From contig NW_002476432.1 in assembly GCF_000189635.1 (NCBI RefSeq), positions 372,001 through 436,000 on the forward strand: a stretch of DNA of 64,000 nucleotides, in the 5' to 3' direction. The number at the start of each line of letters is the position of its first letter. Position 1 is the stretch's first letter. Under the pieces are notes generated by a model that saw only the letters and a program-made list of their open reading frames with translations, had not been told where the DNA came from and ran no database searches. The DNA comes from Tetrahymena thermophila SB210 (Eukaryota; Ciliophora; Oligohymenophorea; Hymenostomatida; Tetrahymenidae). Of this stretch, positions 38,329-51,616 are shown piece by piece. The translations under genes and the position numbers were made by a program.

Positions 38329-39978
38329 ATATAATTTTTATGACAATTAAAAATCCCATCCTAACTAATTAGACTAACAATTATCTAATGTAAAATAATA
38401 ATCTAACAACCTACCTACCAATCTCCTCATTCACTAAAAAAATACTTACTATCACTTTCTTTGGCTTACTTTACTTTACTTTCTTTACTTACTTTACTTT
38501 ACTTAATTTACTTTTATCTTTTAATATTTATAAATATGATTTATAAACAATATTTTAATTATTTTTTATATTTTATGTTGTAATAAATAAAAATATTTTC
38601 TCATATAAAAAAAAATATTTGTTGATTAAATATTGAAATATTTAAGATCTAAAACAATTAAACACTCTAACTCATTCAACTTAATTTTTAATATTTTACC
38701 CAAAAACGTTTTAAACAAAATATAAATTTAAACTTTCATAAAGTTAAATTCAATTAATGGATTTGATAGTACATAAATAGCAATTTAAATTTTACAAATT
38801 TTACATAGATAGATAATATCTAAAATTTGATTTATTTATATACTACATTTATGATAAAACTTAAAAATATTATTATTGAAAATTTAATATGCTATCAATT
38901 TTTATTCATTTTTTTATATTTAAATTCCTCTTAAATTTGAGAATCTCTTAAACTCGAGAATGATGGTATGCATATAAATAATTATAAAAATGTATTTAAT
39001 TTTTAATTCTTTCATAAAATATAATAGAGCTTATTGTTATGTTCTAATTTAATAAATTATTAATTATTGATATAATAGATTTTAGTTTATTTTTTTTAAT
39101 TAAAATAACCTTTAAATTAATTATTTACTACATTTGACTTTAAAAAAATAACATCTAACTGTAAGAATAGAAATGAAATAGATAAATTTAAAATCCCAAT
39201 TTTTTCACACTTGTAATTTAATCTTTACTGATCAGATAATTAATAAGCTTAGCATTCATTAGTTTTTATTTATTAATTTTAAGATTTGATTTCATTCATT
39301 GATGTAAAAAGATGTTGAGTGTTACATAAAAAAAACTAAAAATTGTTTTTAAAAGTCATTAAATCCATATTAAATAACATTTTTAATTGATAAAATGACT
39401 TAAATTATTTGGTTTAGTAAATTATTTTACAAATGATAAGTATAAATAATTTTGTTTTATCCTAAATATTTGTTAAAGATTAATTCTTATTAGTTATGAT
39501 TTTATCTTTAATGTAAGACATAATAAGAAAAAATAAATGATTTTTTGATCTTAAAAATAAGTAGTATATCTTACTTTTCTATAAAAAATACAAATATTTT
39601 AATCCTTGTCATTTATTGAATCAACAAAAAAATAGAGTTTTTTTAATAATAAAAATATTTTATGTTATTATTTTTCATAATTAATTAAATAATAATTTAA
39701 TTCACTTTCAACTAAAAATATTGATTAGTATTTCTAAGAATAGGATTATAAAAAAATAAATCAAATTACGAGTTTAATATAGAAGATAAGTATCAGAATT
39801 TAAATTGTATCAAAAGCTTACTTCTATCATTATTAAATCTGTCATATTTCTAATTAATTTGTTTTGATAATTAATTATCAATAAATAATAATAAATTTAT
39901 TAAAAAAAAACAATAGATATTATTTTTAATATTAAAACCAATCTTGATATCTTTGAATTTGAAGCAATCTTCTCTACT
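38329..39978. other. AT-rich intergenic region
   Basis: 1.65 kb without a gene. TTTACTTACTTTACTT-type runs occur near 38460-38515. In-frame open sequence precedes the next ATG for about 80 bases, so its start could lie slightly upstream. Confidence 0.55.
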
Positions 39979-42204
39979 ATGAATACCTCTTTTACCAAGG
40001 CATGTAATACTATGCTAGAATAAATAATTAACCACTAAAAAGATTCTCTTGATTTTCAGAAAGAAATAGATTTAAAAATAAATTTGAGAAATTACTCAGA
40101 AAACTAAAAAATTTCAGGATTAGTAACTATTTAGCACAATAATAATATAATCCATATATTAATTGATCATTTTATACAAATTATTAATCAAGTATTTCAA
40201 CCTACTCCTTCTCATAATCAACAAGCTTTATTATCATAAAATCAAATAAAAATACAAAAAAGTGAATATTTAAAAATATTGATAACACATTTAATCTAAA
40301 ATATTAATAAATAAAATGAATTTATTCCAAAAAACTTAATTAAATTAATTTCAAAAACATAATTAAATCTCAATAGTAAATTATAGGAAAAATCTCTAAC
40401 AAATTTCATGCCTTATAAAAAACTTTTACAAAAAAAGAAAAATTAAAATAAAAATGTTAAACAAATTTTATCTCAAAATCAATAAATTAAAGATTTTTCT
40501 AGACAAAAATAAGATTAATCAAAAGGTGAATGTAAATAGCATAAAAAGATTTAGATGAATTTTAATCCAGAAAATAATAAATTAGATAAATTAGTAATCG
40601 AGTAATTTATTTTTACATATAAAATGATTTTAAATAGAATCAAAATAGTTCTACAATTAAAATAATAATTAAGTTTAAACATAAACAGATTGAATGAGAT
40701 TAAGAATTAACTAAATAGTTTAAAACCAAAAATTGTTTAAAAAGTGCTTTTTGTAGAAAAGTGTTGTTCTACTTAGCTAAATTAAATCATTATGAGACAA
40801 ATTAATAATGAAATTTAAATACGCTACTAATAATTCAAATAATAAATGACACATTAGAATAATTAAATATATCTTATTATAAATCAAAAGAAAAAAGAAA
40901 TATTTTATATGTTCAACACTACTTAAAAAGATAATAATGTTTACTAGATGTGCAGACAGTACCTACTTTCATTTGAGAAAAATTTAGTACCAAATCAATT
41001 TTAAGAAATCTTCAAAGATACTGAAATGTTTCACCTTTTAAATGGCTAGAGCACCTATTTAGTCTAATTATTTTAGATAGAAGTTTAGTATAATTAGTAA
41101 TAGGTCTCATAAAATATTAATTAAAGAAATTTGAGCAGTTTGAATTTAAAAACTTAAAATAATTTTACAAAAAATAACAATTCAGACAATTCTTAAGTAA
41201 TTAAGCTGAGTTTTATGAATAACCTAAAAAGAATTTTGAGAACAAAAATGACAGAAAACAATATTGATAGATCTTAAATTATCATAGAAAAATGTGTAAA
41301 ACTATATTTAAATTTGATAGACATTTAAGTTATACCAGTACCAAAACTTGATGGATTAAAAATGCAAATTAAATCTATGGGCTAGCTTTTATTGAAGAGA
41401 ATAAAAAAAATATAAGATGAAATTGAGTTTGAAAGAAAGCTTTAGTTTCTGGTAAGCTCAAATGCTGACATAAGTGAGTAAAATATTAATTAATATTGCG
41501 AAATTTTTGAGATTAGTATTGATTACATAATAAAAAATATTAATTGTCAATATATTTTTAGTATTGATGAACTTATTGATAAAAATTAAACAAAAAAGGC
41601 AAAGAATTTAGGTTTACAAGAAAAATTTTAAATCCTATTAATTTTATTATTAAATATTTTTGGAGAGTAAATTAACAAAAAAATTGAAAATTTTTATGGG
41701 AATTTTAAATATTAATTATTTTAATAACAAGCTAATTGCTTGAAGAACTATGTTTAAAATTTTGCTATTGACAAATTCTCAATAAGTAAAAAATTATATA
41801 AAGTTACTCAAACAATTACAAAAAAAGTAAATCCCACTTAAATATCAAAAATAATAGAAAAATTACCAATAAAATAAAAGAGTTTTTTGGAAAATAGTTT
41901 ATCTTAGTAAATATCATATTGTACTTATGAAAAATTTAGTGAATTACTAAGGTCTAATTAGATAGATGAAAGTATAATCATTTCTGAGGTCCCTGAAGCA
42001 ATTTAAAGCTATAATTCACCATTTATATTGGATATTTGGTGTAGCTATATATGTATTTAAATATTAAATCCATCTTTTCTTTTTTTAGATTTATTAATGA
42101 TGAAAGTAAATGCAAGCTTAGAATTTAAAAGAATATTCCTTATTCATGCTCTACATGAGTTTTAAGAAGTCTTTTAACACATGCTATAATAATTTTGCAG
42201 ATGA
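39979..42204 (+). CDS. Diverged middle member of the tandem family, no membrane hairpin
   Basis: Single exon, 741 residues. It starts MNTSFTKACNTMLEQIIN, but open sequence upstream leaves the start uncertain. Its C-terminus (from about residue 684) reads LDIWCSYICIQILNPSFLFL then LLMMKVNASLEFKRIF, clearly related to the C-terminal block of copies 1 and 3. The N-terminal two thirds are K/N/Q-rich and helical, with no counterpart of the glycine-rich hydrophobic region, so the presumed membrane function is lost or was gained only by the relatives. It is longer than its neighbours and more AT-rich. The role is unknown. Its sharing of the C-terminal block suggests that block is the common interaction module. 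Confidence 0.8.
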
Positions 42205-44193
42205 TTATTAATTTAACTTAGCTTGTATTGATAAATAATATAAAAATATATAAAGAGTAAAAATTATACCAATTTTAAATTTCTCTGACTTTTATAACTA
42301 TTGCTACATTCTCTTATTCTGATCTTAAATTTACATTTTTATTATATTTATCATGTATGTTTTAAAGTAAATAATTGTAGTGTGTATTATATATTTTATT
42401 CAAAAACATATAAAAATACCTCAATTTCAAAACTTTTTGAAATAAATAATCATTTCCTTTATATTTTATATTAGAAAACAAATGACTCTGGTAAAGGAGC
42501 TTAATAGAAATATTTCAATTTTAATTTATTATAAAAATTAGGATATTTATGTCAAATATAAATTAATGAGTGATTTTATGTTTAATATATTCATATACCT
42601 TATAAATTAGTTCTATTTTCAAAATTATGAATTAATAATTAAGATAATATTTCAATAAGAAATGTTAAGAAATTATTTGGTATTATTTGTATGCAAGATA
42701 GAAATTTCGATCAAAGAATCGTTTATAATAACCGAAAGAAGTAAAGTTTCTATTTTAGATTATATCAATATTTTACATTTCAATAAATATCATTTATATT
42801 TTAGATTTTTTTCTTTTTTTTTGATAAAAATGTAAAATTTGGCGTTTACAAAAATTTAATACTTCATTTTGATTAATATGTAATAGATTTTACACTATAA
42901 ATTATTTTTTTATTTCAACCTTTACTTTTGAAAGATATATATATTATTTACCTATAAAAACGTAAGCAATATTTTATTCTCTCAAATAAACTTTAGTCTT
43001 TTTTTATTTGATTGGAGTAATTTAATCAATATATTTACACTTTCTGAGCTAAAAGAGCAAAAAACTGAATATATTTTTTATTTATATCAGCAATTTTTCA
43101 CAATTTAAGTATGCGTGTGGTGTTTAAAGCTTAAATCTTTAAAAATTAAAAAAAAATAAGGATAAATGGTTGCTTGGAAATATAAAAAAACTGATTATTT
43201 TATAAAAATATTTGCTTTTTTAGAAATATAAAGGTTCGAAAGTAATTTAATAGAAAGTTTTTAACACTTCTATTCTACTATTTTATTTCTAGTTAAGTTA
43301 ATGGCCAAAAGATTTCAATAAAAATTCAATATAAAGATAGTAATTTTGTTTTTAAAAAAAGACTCATCGTTAAAGATGAGAAATGAGGAGTGCTTAACAA
43401 AAATTAATAGCAGTTTGAAAAGTCAATATATTGGTGTAGGAATCACTTTTTTTTAAATGATTAACATTTAAATGAAATAGTTAATTATTATATCTCTTCT
43501 TACAAAATTTAATTTAGCTAATGTTTTATAAGGGTTAGAATTTAATAAAAAGTTAAACTCCTTACAGAGAAATCCAACGATTGAAAAGTAATAATTTTTC
43601 TATGTTCTGTCTGTCTCAAGTTTGATAATAGATAAATATATTAATCAATCAATCAATCAATCATACAATCAATAATTTCTTATCAAATAATAAGTCATTT
43701 TATCAATTATTTTTTTTCTTATGCTAATAATTCAATAAATTGCTAATTCTTTGAAAGCCAAAGGAGTTCTCTCAGTTTTTATAATCATTTATTTCAAAAT
43801 ATAAATTTAAAATAAACAGATAAATAAAAATAAAATTTAAATAAATTCATTTATTCTTTATCATAAATAAATTTTTATAAACTCTTGTTAATGAGCTGTG
43901 GTATTTGTTAACTTCCTTCTTTCGAAGCAGATTGTTAATAACTTGATTGTAGTACTTAAACTTACTTTGAAAGTTCTACGTAAGAATCAGAAGTAGAAGT
44001 AAAGGAAATTCTAAAGGAAAATTTACCTGTCCTTATCTCGTTTCATACATAATAATTTTAGTAAACTGCTTTAAATGGTATTAAGAAAAATTTAAGCTCT
44101 CATGAATTTGTTTCTAGCAGATAAGATGAGAAAAGCTCTAATAAATAACTCAACAATAGTTTTAATTTGATCAAATAATAACCACTAAATAAG
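42205..44193. other. AT-rich intergenic region duplicated from upstream of copy 1
   Basis: 2 kb without a gene. Many short blocks match the flank of copy 1: for example GAGAAATCCAACGATTG here (about 43560-43580) and TAGAAATCCAAGATTA near 35950, and TTAATGAGCT near 43889 and 36230. The duplication unit therefore includes several hundred bases of 5' flank. Confidence 0.6.
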
Positions 44194-45975
44194 ATGGGTG
44201 ATGTCAAATACTTGATTTAAATGTTGAAAAGATTTCATTAATTGAAATAAATGCTTATTTCAAACTAACAGAAATTTTTAGCAATGGAATCTCATTTGAG
44301 TGATCTAAAATCTAAGTTATAACAAAGTATTTCGTACTTCGACAAATACTCTTCTTTTTGGATGAAAAAAATAATTGATAACTAAATGAACAAGCAAATT
44401 CTAAATTACTCTTTAGAATATCAAAAAGAAATTTAAATCTAAAAAGAAAGAATATTAGAAGAACTCCACCAAATAAAATTTTAAATTAAATTTTGTTTAT
44501 AATCATTTAAAGACACTCCTATCTTTGCAGATACTTACTAAAAAATTCTAATTAAATTAGAAGAAAATTAATATTCTAATAAATAAATTAGTTAATCTGA
44601 ATTTGACTTCATTTTAACAGAAAAAATTAATTCCAAAAATGTGCTGAATGCATAAGACGAAAACCAAAGTGACATAGAAACTTAGGATACTTACACATGC
44701 TTGGACTCTGAAATTAACTAAGTAGAATTTTTAAATGAATAAGCAAACTAGGAAAGCTTTAGATTAAAAGTAGCTTTTGCAGGTGTCAATTAACAAAACC
44801 TCAATTAATACATTTATAAGTAGAATATTAAATAAAAAGAATAAAACTCCCTCTATGGCGAGAGTACGGGTATAGTTGCAATTTCAACTGCACTTTTTTT
44901 TGCATCTTAAAAGATTCCTAATATTGATTTAATTTCTCTTGGCTGTATTGGATTGATCTAATCAATTGTTAATTTCAGTAACCCTCACAGAACTCTTACA
45001 AGTTGTCTTAGAGAACAAAATATTCTGATGTCTCAAATCACCATATGCGGAGGTCTTGGATTAACTGGAGCTGCTATAGGTTAGGCACTTATTCCCGTCC
45101 CTGTATTTGGAGCCTTAGTTGGAGGTTTAGTTATGGAGTTTTTTGGTATTTATATTTCTTCCAAAATCAGAGATTGGAGTATTTCCACATAATTATAAAA
45201 ACAAAGTAATTTTTTTGCTGAAAATAATGTAGAAGTAAGCGAATCCAACCTTGATCAGTACTGTGATATCATGGATATCAAGAAAGAATCATTAAAAGAT
45301 AAGATAGTCCTTCCTAACTAAAACTCATTGAATAAATTACTTAGCAGTGAAAAATAAATGGAAACAGAAAAACCTTTTGGGGATATTGAAAAACTTTAAA
45401 TATATCTCCTTTATTGCTTGCAAAATATAGGTTTGAAATTATATGCATGCAATAAAGAAATGTTAGGAGAAAATACCTTCAACCAATTATCAGAATTACA
45501 TAACCAATTAGAGTCTTTCACTGAATATTTCGATTTCGACTATTTGTCTATAGGCAAAAATCTTCATGAAATTTACAATTAACTTAAAGAAAAAATATAA
45601 GTTGAAGACATTAAAAAGATAGTTGAAGAAATAGACCCAATTAATATTGATGGTAACAATGTTATTAATTAATAACAAGAATCGATTAAAAAATGCTGCA
45701 AATTAGAAAAGTTAGCTTAACTTTTGAAAGAAAAAAATATCGATGAAGGAATAATTATTGAGTCACTACCTGATTCAATTTAAAAATTGAAATCAAACCA
45801 AAAATTAGACCTCTGGTGTACTTACATTTGTATCTAACTATTGAGTCCTTAATATGTCTTCTTAGATATTCTTATGATGAAAGTTAATTTCTAACTTGAA
45901 TCTAAAAATTTATTCTTTTTTGACACAATCGATTAATATTTCCCAATAATTAAGGAAATGTTTGAAGAAATTTGA
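44194..45975 (+). CDS. Glycine-rich membrane-hairpin protein, copy 3 of a tandem family
   Basis: Single exon, 593 residues, starting MGDVKYLIQMLKRFHQ, collinear with copy 1 from start to stop. The hydrophobic part (about residues 225-328) keeps every glycine of GGLGLTGAAIGQALIPVPV and LGA/FGALVGGLVMEFFGIY, while flanking helical regions vary more. The C-terminal block ends MFEEI as in copy 1. This conservation suggests the hairpin and the C-terminus carry the function. There is no signal peptide. The 5' flanks of the two genes are also related, so expression may be shared. Function unknown. Confidence 0.85.
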
Positions 45976-46910
45976 ATATTCCTTTCGTTATATTATGATT
46001 GAAAACTAACTATTTAATAATAAAATAAAAATCCCCTTCATAATTATATCAATAACTTCTTAAAATAATTTTATTAACTAACTAACTAACAAATTTACCT
46101 TATAAATATATAGTTAAAATTTAGTGTTATCCCTTTATATTTTATAAAAATGTTTCTTCATACATATTCTATTTAATTTAACTTGGTACTTTATTGTTTC
46201 TAATTATATTAATGAAAAATGAAATTTACAGTATAGTGGTTTCTCATATATTAAGGACTTTTTTCAATAAATTGTGAATTAAGGACTAAATTTGATCAAA
46301 AGTTTTTATCTGAATATGTCCTTAATATATGAGAAACTACGGTATGGAGTTTTCACTTTTTTATTACATAAAAATTATAAACAACTAATTATCATTCTAT
46401 ACAGAACAGAACGCAGTGATACATAAGTTACTCAGTAAATATTCAATTCAATTTATTTTATTTTAATTCGTTTAATTTATTATTATTTTTAGGTATTTTT
46501 AAAATATATTTGACCTATGTTTTAAATTTATTTTTTTGATTAATGTGTGAAAAGTAATATAAATGAAAATACTTAGTTGTATTTTTGTCTTTAAAAAAAT
46601 GTAAATGTTTAATTATTCATTATTATTTTTTAAAAGGATTTATCTATTAAAGCTAATGAAAATTAAATTATTATATAAAAGAATGAAGAAAACATTACAA
46701 ATAATATATTTATTTATTTATTACTTAATTATATATTTGTTTTGTAAATTAATTTTTAATCTTGTGGTATTTTCAATTAGAAACAAATTTTATTACTTAA
46801 TTATCGTATAATAATATAAAGAAGAGGAGTGTTTATTATTCAATTTTTAATTACCATAAAAAAGTGCATAATAAATTTAAGATTAGTAGAAATTTAAATA
46901 GAGTAATATT
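45976..46910. other. AT-rich intergenic region with a MITE-like element
   Basis: Contains the inverted-repeat element at 46229-46347. A 68-residue I/L/F/Y-rich frame at 46605-46811 (+) is not supported. The rest is featureless. Confidence 0.55.
46229..46347. mobile_element. Small inverted-repeat element (MITE-like)
   Basis: A left arm (46229-46258, CAGTATAGTGGTTTCTCATA then TATTAAGGAC) is matched by a right arm (46318-46346) that is nearly its reverse complement (GTCCTTAATATATGAGAAAC then TACGGTATG). About 58 bp of AT-rich loop lies between them, with a third TTAAGGAC inside. The outer ends start CAGT/CATA next to TA, as in Tc1/mariner-type elements. No transposase is present. It could also be a transcribed hairpin. 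Confidence 0.55.
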
Positions 46911-48110
46911 ATGAATGAATAAAAATAAACTATTTAGCAAGAAAAGAAGAAAGATAATCCAATTTTCGAATTGGAATGTTCTATACCATAAATCTCTCAG
47001 CAAAGCTCGATGAAGAGCATTACATTAATAAAAAGCATAACTAACATAATACCTGATTTGAGTTATACTTCATCTAGGAGCAAAATAAAACTAAGTAGCT
47101 AATAGTCTTTATCTGAAATGAGCCCAATAGAAAGAATGAACTATTACACATCAAGACTAGAAAATAAAAGGTAGCAATATGAAAACGAAGTTAAGCAGAA
47201 TATTTAGAAAATAAAGATAATAAGAATGAAAGAAGAGAAGCTAAAAATAAAAAATCAAGTAAATATTTAAATAATTCTACTTTAGTAGTAAATAAAAATA
47301 TTCATTCAATGTCAAACATAATCTTGCATTATTTTAATAAACAGCAAAGTCCAAACGTAAAGCATGAAAAATCATTTGTTATAAGAAAGTCTCCAGATGA
47401 ATTTGATAAATAAAAGTTTCTTCCTTAGCCTTAAGAGGTATTCAGAATATTTTTATTTCATTTATTGATTAATTTATTTGTTTATATTTGATTATTTTAC
47501 ACATTCATTCAACAAGCATTTGTTAAAAACTGTATTTATTGAATAGATTCAAAAGCTGAATGCCTTATAATACAAGAAGGAATTTATTAGAATTAAGCAA
47601 CATCCGGTGAATTAAAAGTCAAAAGAATTAATATAAAAAGAAAAAGAACTACAAGATCTACTCAACAAGGAGAAGGGTTGGAGAACTCCTAGAAGCCGTC
47701 TAGAGCTTTTCAACGAAAACGCGAAATCTTGTAGTCCTTCTCCACTATCAAGGCATTCTATGCTAAATAGTTCCTATTAAAATACAAGTCCATCTTCTTA
47801 AAGAAGAGGAAGCAATCCTACATCATAATAAGGCTCTTTTTAAGGAGGCAGACCACTAACCCCAAGCTCTTAAAAGATACTAAGAGGATCTCTTAAATTT
47901 CAATAAATCTTAATTGATTAAAAATAAAAGGATAGCAATAGTATTATTAAATCAATTTTAAAGTCAAATAAAAATAAAGAAACTAACAAAGACCATCAAT
48001 AGACAACTTAAGAAATCTCTTCTATTCAAATTGATTAAAACTAAAGTTAATTAATCAAAAGAGTTAATTTTCTTAATAGCGAAAAAGAAGCACCTATCCT
48101 TTTATTTTGA
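46911..48110 (+). CDS. Basic Ser/Gln-rich protein with a PP1-docking-like motif near the C-terminus
   Basis: Spliced model: 46911-47258, 47345-47437, 47547-48110, 334 residues, both introns phase 0 with GT and AG ends. The N-terminal exon has S/I-rich segments (SSMKSITLIKSITNI) and a charged helix (SRLENKRQQYENEVKQN). The middle has EKGWRTPRSRLELFNENAKS followed by serine/proline-rich sequence (SPSPLSRH, TSPSSQRRGSNPTS). The end is LIKRVNFLNSEKEAPILLF. KRVNF fits the RVxF class of protein phosphatase 1 docking motif, and the SP/TP sites suggest phosphorylation. Calling it a phosphatase-binding regulator is inference; no domain is recognised. It is the only gene between the tandem family and the TAF5-like gene. 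Confidence 0.75.
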
Positions 48111-49276
48111 CCAATCAATCAATTAATCGATATAAATTCGACAAATAATTTGCCGATTCCCTAACCACTTAGTTTATATTATTCCAAATTAAATTTAATT
48201 CATGCTTGTAATTAAATTCAAGCTTACCAATTAACTAACTAACTAACTAATTAATTAATATCTCATTTATATTTACAATTTTCTTTTATTTTGTAGAAGA
48301 CTATTTCTTTCATTATTAATAAACAGCTATTGTTAAAATAGTGAACTAACATATTTAATTACATTAAGAATTATTAATCTAAATTATTTATTTATTTTTT
48401 ATTTAAAAATAATTTTCCTTTTTTAAAATGAATAATTTTGGTGAACAATTAAAAAAATACATTTAATTACAACTAAAAATTAATTTAATTTTAATTTATT
48501 TTAATAAATAATTCAAATAAATTTAATTATTAAAAAATTAATAACTAAGAAATATTTGTAGATATGAGCAGTTTTTTGCAATCAATTTTATGATTATTTT
48601 AATTGAATATTTATTATTGAGCAGTTTTTTGCAGCATTTGTATTTATTATTTTTATTAAGTATTAGACAAAATTCAAATTTATTTTTAAAAAAAATATTT
48701 AATCAATCATTTTAAGATGATTTTAATTGAATATTTTTTTACATTTTTAATTGATTGTTTTTTAATAATAACGATTATATTTTATTGCTTTAAAAATAAA
48801 AAATTTATATTGAATAAAAATTTATAAAATAAATATGACTACTTCACTTTTTGCAAATATTGCTTTAAATATATACATAGTTATTATTCTATAATAAGCT
48901 AGTTCAAAGCTGAAAATTATTGAATTATTTTAAAAAAACCTTTGCAGCTAATTAGATACTATAAAAAATCTAAAAATAGTTAAGTTTAACCCTTATTATT
49001 GGCAAATTTGTAATAGATATTTGAATTTATTAACAAAAGGGATAAAATAATAATTACATTTTAATTTGAGTTTAGATCATAAATTCATTAATATTTTTTA
49101 TTGAAAAAGAGTCTGTGTATGTATGTGGATACTCTAAATTTGTTGTTAGATTAACTTACAAACATTTATTTCTTTTTATTATTTGTTTGATTATATAGTT
49201 GAAATTTAAATATTTATTTAAGTTATTTTAATTGTTTATTTGTTTTATTCTTTGTTTTATTTGGTTACTCACTCAC
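48111..49276. other. AT-rich intergenic region between convergent genes
   Basis: 1.2 kb of 3'-flanking DNA for two convergent genes. It has two direct copies of GAGCAGTTTTTTGCA (about 48566 and 48619). No gene or terminator seen. Confidence 0.55.
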
Positions 49277-51616
49277 TCAAATTGTTTGCTTAGAAATTGC
49301 TAGAATGAAATTACGCATGTGCATGTAAGATTTTATGAATTTTTCTGTTTGTATTTTAGGCAGTTCGAAAATTTCTTTAGGTTCGATTGGAGTAAATCTA
49401 TTAAATTCTATTTTTTGATTATACTTTTCCTTTCCAATATCAAATTCTTCATACAAATGTTAACCTTAGATTTAGTTTAATTAGTTTATATTGTAGTAAG
49501 CGAGGTATTTTGAAGTGTTCACTGTAATTGTAGATTCGTCAAATGAAATATGTACAGAATAAATAGGGTCTCTACTTTTTAAGCTTTATAAATTTACAGA
49601 TTGAATTAATTTTAAGTTGTGTAAATCCCACAATCTTATGTCTCCATTATCTTATCCCGTTATAAAGTAATATCCACTATAACTCATATGCATACAAGTT
49701 ACAGGGCTATTTAATTCTAATGTTAAAGCGCATGTTCCTGTTTTCAATTCCCAAAATTTAATCTTATTATCTAAAGAAGCAGTAATTACATATTCCAGAT
49801 TCTCAGCAAAGTCTATTTAAGTTACATCTTTTTAATGTCCTATTAATACCTTAGCAATCTAAGGTCTATTAGTAGTCCAAAGCATGGCAGTCTTATCAGC
49901 TGAGCAAGAGCCAAATATATAACCTGTTTTTTTTTTAAAAAATTATCTTAAATCAATTAAAAATTATTTTAAATTAAATTTTATACATTTTATTAACAAT
50001 TATTATATATATTTCTATGTATGAATATTTTAATTAAAATTTTTTTACCTTAACGAGCAAATTTAACATTCCAGATGGTATTTAAATGTCCCTTGTATAT
50101 GTTGAGACAGACATTAAGTCTAACATCCCACAGTCTAATAGAGAGATCAATAGAAGCAGATATAAAATAGTTTTCGTTATATAAAATGCTAATTGAGGTG
50201 ATAGCATCCTCATGTCCTGTGAATTTGGTTCTGAATTTGATCTAAACACTATTTGAGTTGTATTATTCTTAATTTTCTTCTCCAAATATTATGTCAGATT
50301 AATTACTGCTATTCGTATTTTAAAACTTTCCAACATCAAAAAGATATATCTATGAATCTTGAGTACCACACATTATAATATTCCCGCTTTTACTAACTTC
50401 AATACATGTAACAGACTCATTAGGATCATCTATCCTCATTTTTAATATGCTTGGATGCTAACTATCTGACTCTATATGCTTTCTTTCAAGGAAATCGTTC
50501 ACCATAAGAGATTTTTCTAAAACCTATTTTAATATCAGAAAAGATTTATTTCTTTGTTTTTTATTTAAGTTTTTGATTTGACATATAATAGAATATCTTA
50601 AATAATGCTTTTTTTTAATTTAAAATTTGAATGCACTTTTAAATGTATTTTGATGCTTCTATTTTTTTTATCTGCTTTAAGATTCAATTTCTAGACACTT
50701 AACTAAATTAATCAATCAAATACTATTAATTTATTTATCGTTTAATTTTATGTTTAATTTAATGCAAATGTTAGCTTATTTTATAATTTAAATATAAATT
50801 AAGAATTTAAGATAGGCTTACTGAATAAACTAGATTGCATTTAGGCTTAACTTCGTTGCTGTTGTTAGAGTTTAGCTGATCAAGATACTCATAGGCTTTT
50901 TAAAATACTTGAATTTCGCTTGTTTTTACTTTGTCTTTCTTGACTACTTCTAACTTATGAAATAGATTAATATCATCAAAGTTAGTCAAAAAGTTTCTTT
51001 CACGTTCATTATCTTCTTTATCTTTTGAAATATGGAACTAATAATCATTGTTTTAAAGAGATGGAATAGATTAATTCTTATTAAATGCTGATGGTATCCT
51101 TTTTTTTATGTACTTCTAAAATATGTCTCTGCAATAATCTTGTGTTCCCTAATTTTCATTGAAATAGCAAACAATACATTCATATGAGTATAAAGAAATA
51201 TAGATTTCGCTGTATTTTTCATGAATTTGCTTAATTTTAGACATTTCTTATTCTCTTTGATTTCTATTAAGGAGATATTTGCATAGTTTATCGATTAAGT
51301 CCTTGATATCCAAATTTAAGAACAATTAACCTAAGCTAAACATATAACTAGCAATATTAACAATTTACAATTGCTGCTGCTGCTATTATTATTGCAAACT
51401 TTCTAATTTCCAGCATTCATTATAAAGCTCGTAAATGCATCTAAATCCTACCCATTCTAAATCTTTTCTGATTTGCATTAACATATCCTGCATCCACTTC
51501 AGCATTTCTCTGATTTAGCCTAATCTCTTTTCAATTTTTTCAAAATAGTTAATTTGCTATTGAGATTAATTTCTCATTGCCTGCATACTACCTGATATAT
51601 TGCTTTAGCTACTCAT
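49277..51616 (-). CDS. TAF5-like WD40 protein (TFIID/SAGA-type subunit)
   Basis: Spliced model: 51616-50822, 50523-50049, 49923-49277, 638 residues, phases consistent. The N-terminal 265 residues are helical (INYFEKIEKRLGQIREMLKW; SYMFSLGQLFLNLDIKDLI). WD40 repeats follow: ITSISILYNENYFISASIDL then SIRLWDV; the block YKGHLNTIWNVKFARQGYIF then GSCSADKTAMLW; IGHQKDVTQIDFAENLEYVI; and YYFITGQDNGDIRLWD. The order GH-x-WxVxF-x-GYxF-SADxTAxLW then GHxxDV matches TAF5 of the general transcription factor TFIID, in which the WD40 propeller holds histone-fold TAFs. Because WD40 proteins resemble each other, another WD40 scaffold remains possible. A short C-terminal tail follows the last repeat. Confidence 0.7.

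Noticed and set aside
46605..46811. 68-residue I/L/Y-rich plus-strand frame
   Set aside because: It looks membrane-like only because of AT-rich codons. Read with the ciliate code it runs on and then stops without domain signal.
50082..50285. 67-residue minus-strand frame
   Set aside because: Another frame of exon 2 of the TAF5-like gene.
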